Below are positions 60,092 to 64,000 of a stretch of 64,000 nucleotides of DNA, one piece after another. This DNA comes from Gemmatimonadota bacterium (GTDB taxonomy: Bacteria; Gemmatimonadota; Gemmatimonadetes; Gemmatimonadales; Gemmatimonadaceae). The DNA lies in contig JAIOPJ010000036.1 in assembly GCA_021413975.1 (NCBI GenBank), positions 54,412-118,411 on the forward strand, read 5' to 3'. The notes beneath the pieces are model-generated. The model was not told the DNA's origin. It did not search any database and saw only the letters and a program-made list of their open reading frames with translations. Made by a program: the position numbers and the translations under genes. How positions within the stretch are numbered: position 1 is the stretch's first letter; every line of letters begins with the position of its first letter.

Positions 60092-61615
60092 TCAACCGGC
60101 CAGGACAGGGAGTGATCGAATCCGTTCCTGCCATTCGCGCGGGCCCGTCTCGTGGACGTTGCTGCCGGCGGCATCGACCGCCACCGTGACGGGCATCTCC
60201 TCCACGTCGAACTCGTAGATCGCTTCCATGCCGAGATCGGCGAACGCGACCACACGAGAAGAACGGATGGCCTTGGAGACGAGGTATGCGGCACCACCGA
60301 CGGCCATGAGGTAAGCGGCCTTGTGCTTGCGGATCGCCTCGAGCCCCGTGGGACCGCGCTCGGCCTTGCCGATCATCGCGATCAATCCGGTCTTCTGCAG
60401 CATCATCTCGGTGAACTTGTCCATGCGCGTCGCGGTCGTGGGGCCGGCGGGTCCGACCGCCTCGTCCCGCACCGGGTCCACGGGTCCGACGTAGTAGATG
60501 ACGCGATTGGTGAAGTCGACGCCGGCGGGGAGTCCCTCGCCGGAGGCATAGAGATCGGCGATGCGCTTGTGCGCGGCGTCGCGGCCGGTGAGGAGCTTGC
60601 CGTGGAGCAGCAGGCGGTCGCCGGCCTTCCAGGTCGCGACCTCGGCCGGCGTGAGCGTGTTCAGGTCGACGTGCTTGGCGTTCACGTCCGGCTTCCAGGT
60701 GACGCTGGGCCAGTCGGAGAGCCTGGGCACGGGCAGCGAGGCCGCGCCGGAACCGTCGAGCGTGAAGTGCGCGTGACGCGTGGCCGCGCAGTTGGGGATC
60801 ATCGCGATGGGCTTCGACGCCGCATGGGTGGGGTAGTCGAAGATCTTCACGTCGAGCACGGTGGAGAGACCGCCCAGTCCCTGCGCGCCGATGCCGAGGG
60901 CGTTGACCTTGTCGTGCAGCTCGATGCGGAGCTCCTCGATCCTGTTCTTCGGCCCGCGCTGCTTGAGCTGCGCCAGGTCGATGTGCTCCATGAGCGACTC
61001 CTTCGCCATGAGCATCGCCTTCTCGGCGGTGCCGCCGATGCCGATGCCGAGCATGCCCGGCGGGCACCACCCGGCGCCCATGGTCGGGACGGTCTTCATC
61101 ACCCAGTCGACGATGGAATCGCTCGGGTTGAGCATGGCGAACTTGGACTTGTTCTCCGACCCGCCCCCCTTGGCGGCGAGCTTGACCTCGACCGTGCCGC
61201 CGGGGACGATCTCGCAGTGGACCACGGCCGGGGTGTTGTCGCGCGTGTTCTTGCGCGTGAAGGCGGGGTCGGAGACGATCGAGGCGCGCAGCACGTTCTC
61301 CGGCAGCAGATACGCGCGCCGGACGCCCTCGTCGACCATCTCCTGCACGGAGAGCGTCGCGTCCCAGCGGACATCCATGCCCACCTTGAGGAAGACCACG
61401 ACGATGCCGGTGTCCTGGCAGATGGGGCGGTGCCCCTCGGCGCACATGCGCGAGTTGGTGAGGATCTGCGCGATCGCGTCCTTGGCGGCCGGACCCTGCT
61501 CCTTCTCGTACGCGTCCGCGAGCGCGTGGATGTAGTCGAGCGGATGGTAGTACGAGATGTGCTGCAGCGCGTCGGCGATGGACTGGATGAGGTCGTCTTG
61601 GCGGATCGTCGTCAT
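60092..61615 (-). CDS. fumA: Class I fumarate hydratase
   Basis: A [4Fe-4S] enzyme interconverting fumarate and malate in the TCA cycle, 507 residues in a single chain. Cluster cysteines are visible in ICQDTG, GAGWCPPG and PNCAATRH. The C-terminal beta-subunit-like part contains KLLTGRDAAHKRI, GPAGPTTATRMDKFT and VGGAAYL. It is the last gene of a minus-strand cluster with YhaM-like nuclease, methyltransferase, zinc-ribbon and SPFH genes. This oxygen-sensitive fumarase also acts in reductive metabolism. Confidence 0.96.
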   Translation of the reverse strand: MTTIRQDDLIQSIADALQHISYYHPLDYIHALADAYEKEQGPAAKDAIAQILTNSRMCAEGHRPICQDTGIVVVFLKVGMDVRWDATLSVQEMVDEGVRRAYLLPENVLRASIVSDPAFTRKNTRDNTPAVVHCEIVPGGTVEVKLAAKGGGSENKSKFAMLNPSDSIVDWVMKTVPTMGAGWCPPGMLGIGIGGTAEKAMLMAKESLMEHIDLAQLKQRGPKNRIEELRIELHDKVNALGIGAQGLGGLSTVLDVKIFDYPTHAASKPIAMIPNCAATRHAHFTLDGSGAASLPVPRLSDWPSVTWKPDVNAKHVDLNTLTPAEVATWKAGDRLLLHGKLLTGRDAAHKRIADLYASGEGLPAGVDFTNRVIYYVGPVDPVRDEAVGPAGPTTATRMDKFTEMMLQKTGLIAMIGKAERGPTGLEAIRKHKAAYLMAVGGAAYLVSKAIRSSRVVAFADLGMEAIYEFDVEEMPVTVAVDAAGSNVHETGPREWQERIRSLPVLAG

Positions 61616-61625
61616 GACCGGAAAA

Positions 61626-61721
61626 CTACCTGGCTGAGGGGTCGGGACGCATCAGGCCGGGGATGCTGCCTTCGGTGTCGGTGACGCCGACGCGCATCTC
61701 GGGATGGACCGGGCGCGGCAT
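61626..61721 (-). CDS. Possible 31-residue small protein
   Basis: The frame MPRPVHPEMRVGVTDTEGSI... (31 residues) starts 3 bp after the stop of the YhaM-like gene with GGGAG in good position, and ends 10 bp before fumA. It may be a real small protein or a translational link to fumA. No homologue is recognised, and a chance frame is possible. Confidence 0.3.
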   Translation of the reverse strand: MPRPVHPEMRVGVTDTEGSIPGLMRPDPSAR

Positions 61722-61724
61722 GGG

Positions 61725-62702
61725 TCACTCCCAGCTGTGGGTACGCTTCCAGACCCTACGCTCGAGCCGCCAACTGCGCTTGGCGGAGAACTCGAGGTCG
61801 TCGGTGGGGAACAGCTCCGCATCCTGCACCGCCTCGCTGAAGTCGTTGCCCTTGGCGGACGACTGGTCGGCGAAGTGGAGGATCTCCGCCTCGAGCGTCA
61901 TGGGGCGGACGGCGGCACCGTACTCGAGGATGCCGTGGTGCGACTGGATGAAGTGGTGCAGTTCCAGGCGTTGCGACTCGCCGAGCGTCCCCGCCGGCAG
62001 GCTGCGGACGCGTTCCTCGAACATGAGGGACCCGAGCACGATGTGTCCCATGAGATGGCCGGCCTGCGTGTTCTCGAAGCCGGAGAGCTGGATGGCGTAT
62101 GATTCGACCTTGCCGATGTCGTGCAGCAGCGCGCCCGCGGTGACGAGCGCGACGTTGCCGCGCATGGTGCGCACCGACTCGCGCGCGATGTTGGCGACCT
62201 CGCAGCTGTGGAGCAGGAGACCGCCGATGAGCGCGTGGTGCCCGCGGGTGGCGCCGGGGGCGCGCGCGAAGCGCTCGCGGAAGGAATCGTCGGCGAAGAA
62301 GAGGTCGATCGCACGGCGCAGCGGGCCCTTCATCTCGGCGCGCCAGGCGTCGACGCGCGCCCAGAGCTCGTCGACGCTCACGGAGATGCGCGGCAGGAAC
62401 TCGTCGGCGTTGGCGGCGCCCTGCGCGACCACGCGCGGGGGCACGGTGACCTTGAGCTGCTTCGCGCCCTTGTAGAGCTCGATCGTCCCGATCACCTGCA
62501 CCACCTGCCCGGGCCGGACGCCCTCGATCTGGGGCACATGCTCCTTCCAGATGTTCACGCCGAGCACGCCGGACGAGTTGCCGAGCTTGAGGACGACGAA
62601 GGGATCGCCGCCCTTGGTGACCTTGTCGTCGCGCTCGCGCACGAGGAGTTCATGCTGGACGCGGTCGCCGGCGGCGAGGCGTGGGATGTCGAGCGGAGCC
62701 AT
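61725..62702 (-). CDS. YhaM-like 3'-5' exoribonuclease (OB fold plus HD domain)
   Basis: A 325-residue protein. The N-terminal OB-fold-like part (about 10-95) binds single-stranded nucleic acid (FVVLKLGNSSGVLGVNIW, GQVVQVIGTIELYKGAKQL). The HD phosphohydrolase domain has HHALIGGLLLHSCEVANIA (about 155-173), LLHDIGKVESY (HD motif, about 192-202), HHFIQSHHG and ILHFADQ. This architecture is that of Bacillus YhaM/CbfA, a metal-dependent 3'-5' exonuclease. A KRSWRLERRVWKR basic tail ends the protein. Confidence 0.9.
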   Translation of the reverse strand: MAPLDIPRLAAGDRVQHELLVRERDDKVTKGGDPFVVLKLGNSSGVLGVNIWKEHVPQIEGVRPGQVVQVIGTIELYKGAKQLKVTVPPRVVAQGAANADEFLPRISVSVDELWARVDAWRAEMKGPLRRAIDLFFADDSFRERFARAPGATRGHHALIGGLLLHSCEVANIARESVRTMRGNVALVTAGALLHDIGKVESYAIQLSGFENTQAGHLMGHIVLGSLMFEERVRSLPAGTLGESQRLELHHFIQSHHGILEYGAAVRPMTLEAEILHFADQSSAKGNDFSEAVQDAELFPTDDLEFSAKRSWRLERRVWKRTHSWE

Positions 62703-62738
62703 GGGACCTTGGCACGGAGGCCGTGGTGGAACGGTGGT

Positions 62739-63584
62739 TCAGGAGGGTCGCGTGCGTGCGGTGAACACGAGCCAGGACTGCGGCACGTGGCGGAACTCGT
62801 CAAGCAGGCCGCGTGCGGTCGCCGGCGACTCGCCGGCGAGCTCCGGGAACGCGCTGGCGATGCGCGCGGCGATGGCGATGCGTTCCACACGGTGCGTCGC
62901 CGCGAAGCGCGCCGTCAACCGCGCGTTCACGCCGGCGCGGGCGAAATCGTGCGTCTCGACGAGGATGTCCGCCTGCGCGAGCGCGGGGGCGAGTGCGGGA
63001 TCCAGCAGCTCGTCCTCGTAGCCCTCGCAGTCCACGACACAGAGTGCGCGTCGGGGGGCCTGCGCGCCCCTCCCGGCGTGTGCGGCGTCCGTGAGGGCGG
63101 CTTGCAGACCCGCCGCGTCGAGTCGCGAGGCGCATCGGATGCGGGACGCCACGTCGTTGAGCTCCGCGACCTCGCGGCAGGCGCGCTCCGCGAGGGGGTC
63201 GGGATCGACGGCGAGCACGTTCGCCTCCGGCAGCAGGCGGGCGATCCCGATCGCGTAGTAGCCATCGCCGGCGCCGACGTTCACGACGAGTGCGGGCGCA
63301 CGCGAGATGAGCAGGTCGATGGCCGGGTGCAGCTCGCACTCGTAGGCGCCCAGCAGCTTGGCGAGGTGCACGATGTCGCCGAGACGGCGCGGGTAGCGCA
63401 TGCCCTCGAACGGGCCGCGCTGCACGAGATCACCAAGCGGGGCGGCGATGCGCGCGGCCGGCTCGCGCAATCCGCGCCCCTCCAAGAGGCGCTCGGCCTG
63501 CTCGCGCGTGCGCCGAGCGAAGAGGGCGCGCGCCGGCGCGCCGAAGACACCTTCCAGGACCTGGCGCAGTCGCTCGCGCGCCAC
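62739..63584 (-). CDS. SAM-dependent methyltransferase, FkbM-like
   Basis: A 281-residue enzyme. The SAM motif I is VVNVGAGDGYYAIGIARLL (about 98-116), motif II is VLAVDPDPLAERAC, and CVVDCEGYEDELLDP is the post-I acidic region typical of FkbM-family O-methyltransferases. An N-terminal helical part of about 85 residues precedes the fold. It starts 3 bp after the zinc-ribbon gene. The substrate is unknown. Confidence 0.85.
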   Translation of the reverse strand: MARERLRQVLEGVFGAPARALFARRTREQAERLLEGRGLREPAARIAAPLGDLVQRGPFEGMRYPRRLGDIVHLAKLLGAYECELHPAIDLLISRAPALVVNVGAGDGYYAIGIARLLPEANVLAVDPDPLAERACREVAELNDVASRIRCASRLDAAGLQAALTDAAHAGRGAQAPRRALCVVDCEGYEDELLDPALAPALAQADILVETHDFARAGVNARLTARFAATHRVERIAIAARIASAFPELAGESPATARGLLDEFRHVPQSWLVFTARTRPS

Positions 63585-63587
63585 GGG

Positions 63588-63809
63588 TCAACTCTCGAAG
63601 ACGATGTCGCCGTCGTCCTGGATGCCGATCTCGCCGTGATAGCCGCACACGCCGCAGACCCGCGTCACGATCCAGGCGGCGCCGAGTTCCTTGACGATGG
63701 ACTCGGGCGCCGGCTTCGTGGTGAGCTTTTTGAACGAGTACTCGCTGCAATGCCGGCAGAGGTGGGCCTTGGCGATCCGCTCCGCGCGTTCGCGCGTGAT
63801 CTTGGCCAC
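63588..63809 (-). CDS. Small zinc-ribbon protein
   Basis: A 73-residue protein with Cys18-x2-Cys21 (CRHC) and Cys52-x2-Cys55 (CGVC), forming a four-cysteine zinc ribbon. It starts with GTG sharing one base with the stop of the SPFH gene (TAGTG), so it is translationally coupled, and is followed 3 bp later by the methyltransferase gene. It has no recognised family; it could bind nucleic acid or a partner protein. Confidence 0.75.
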   Translation of the reverse strand: MAKITRERAERIAKAHLCRHCSEYSFKKLTTKPAPESIVKELGAAWIVTRVCGVCGYHGEIGIQDDGDIVFES

Positions 63810-64000
63810 TACTTCTCCTCGGGGCCCGTGAAGGGGCCGGGGATGCGCGGCACCGCAGGCTTCTCGGCGGAAAGGCCGCCGGCGCCGCGGAGCAACTCCT
63901 TGATGCCCCCGACCGCACCGAGGACACCGATCGCTTCGCTCGGAAGGAAGATGGTGGTCCCCTTCCCCTGCGCGATCTGCGGCAGCGAGTCGATGTAGCG
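63809..64000 (-). CDS. SPFH/band 7 (stomatin-like) protein, C-terminal end only
   Basis: The last 63 residues of a gene that continues beyond the window. RYIDSLPQIAQGKGTTIFLP followed by SEAIGVLGAVGGIKELLRG is the typical end of a stomatin/HflK-like SPFH protein (YIESLPKIAxGxATKIFLP, then GVLGSIGGI). Such membrane proteins organise lipid domains and proteases. It is the first visible member of the cluster leading to fumA. Confidence 0.8.
   Translation of the reverse strand, partial: RYIDSLPQIAQGKGTTIFLPSEAIGVLGAVGGIKELLRGAGGLSAEKPAVPRIPGPFTGPEEK

Noticed and set aside
60152..61684. A 510-residue open frame antisense to fumarase
   Set aside because: Same cause: composition-driven antisense frame with no recognisable protein features.

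Overview
This is a high-GC bacterial chromosome segment with dense, tightly overlapping operons. I see no rRNA, tRNA, CRISPR array, insertion sequence or prophage. The gene content best fits the Gemmatimonadota: many secreted M16/M28 peptidases, sortilin-like beta-propeller proteins, a DUF6992-like membrane protein, and parAB near mnmG. That assignment is inference from gene content, not a marker-gene result. The window appears to sit next to the replication origin. It contains parA-parB, two parS sites, mnmG, and two exact DnaA boxes flanking a strongly AT-rich stretch.

Layout. 0-3.2 kb: 3' part of polA, then a cassette of a type IV pilin-like gene, a small unknown gene and a lipoprotein. 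3.2-8.4 kb (minus strand): a five-gene operon for a BmpA/PnrA-type nucleoside ABC importer with a Nif3/DUF34 gene embedded; every junction overlaps by 4 bp. 8.3-11.4 kb: candidate oriC, then bactofilin, a membrane coiled-coil protein, parB, parA and parS. 11.4-16.7 kb: SIMPL-domain protein, multipass glycosyltransferase-like protein, mnmG and a small unknown gene. 16.7-23.2 kb: dienelactone hydrolase-like lipoprotein, fatty-acid desaturase, YheT-like hydrolase, ArsC-like protein, TerC, a winged-helix protein, Tag glycosylase. 23.3-30 kb: outer-membrane beta-barrel protein, murB, and an M16 peptidase pair (one active, one lacking the catalytic motif). 30-32.3 kb: a damaged histidine locus in which hisA and an IMPase/HisN gene are intact, but hisF is a frameshifted N-terminal stub and hisH a decayed remnant without its catalytic cysteine. 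32.4-38.3 kb: cupredoxin, a Wzc-like protein with a dead P-loop, DUF6992-like protein, HD hydrolase, ispG, a cold shock gene. 38.3-44 kb: a small DNA-binding-like protein with a palindromic operator, then argH and argR (minus) diverging from argCBD (plus). 44-56 kb: secreted beta-propeller protein, alkaline phosphatase-type enzyme, aldo/keto reductase, M28 peptidase, MoeZ-like protein, hydrolases, YggX. 55.7-64 kb: NrtR-like regulator, a serine-hydrolase/VanX fusion, a second cold shock gene, fumarase, and an operon of YhaM-like nuclease, methyltransferase, zinc ribbon and SPFH protein.

Several genes (argC, the winged-helix gene at 21.5 kb, the NrtR-like gene) have promoter-like elements so close to the start codon that leaderless transcripts are likely. 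Most unusual: origin-proximal coupling of parABS to a bactofilin, selective decay of both imidazole-glycerol-phosphate synthase subunits around an intact hisA, Nif3 inside a nucleoside importer operon, and the serine hydrolase/D-Ala-D-Ala dipeptidase fusion.
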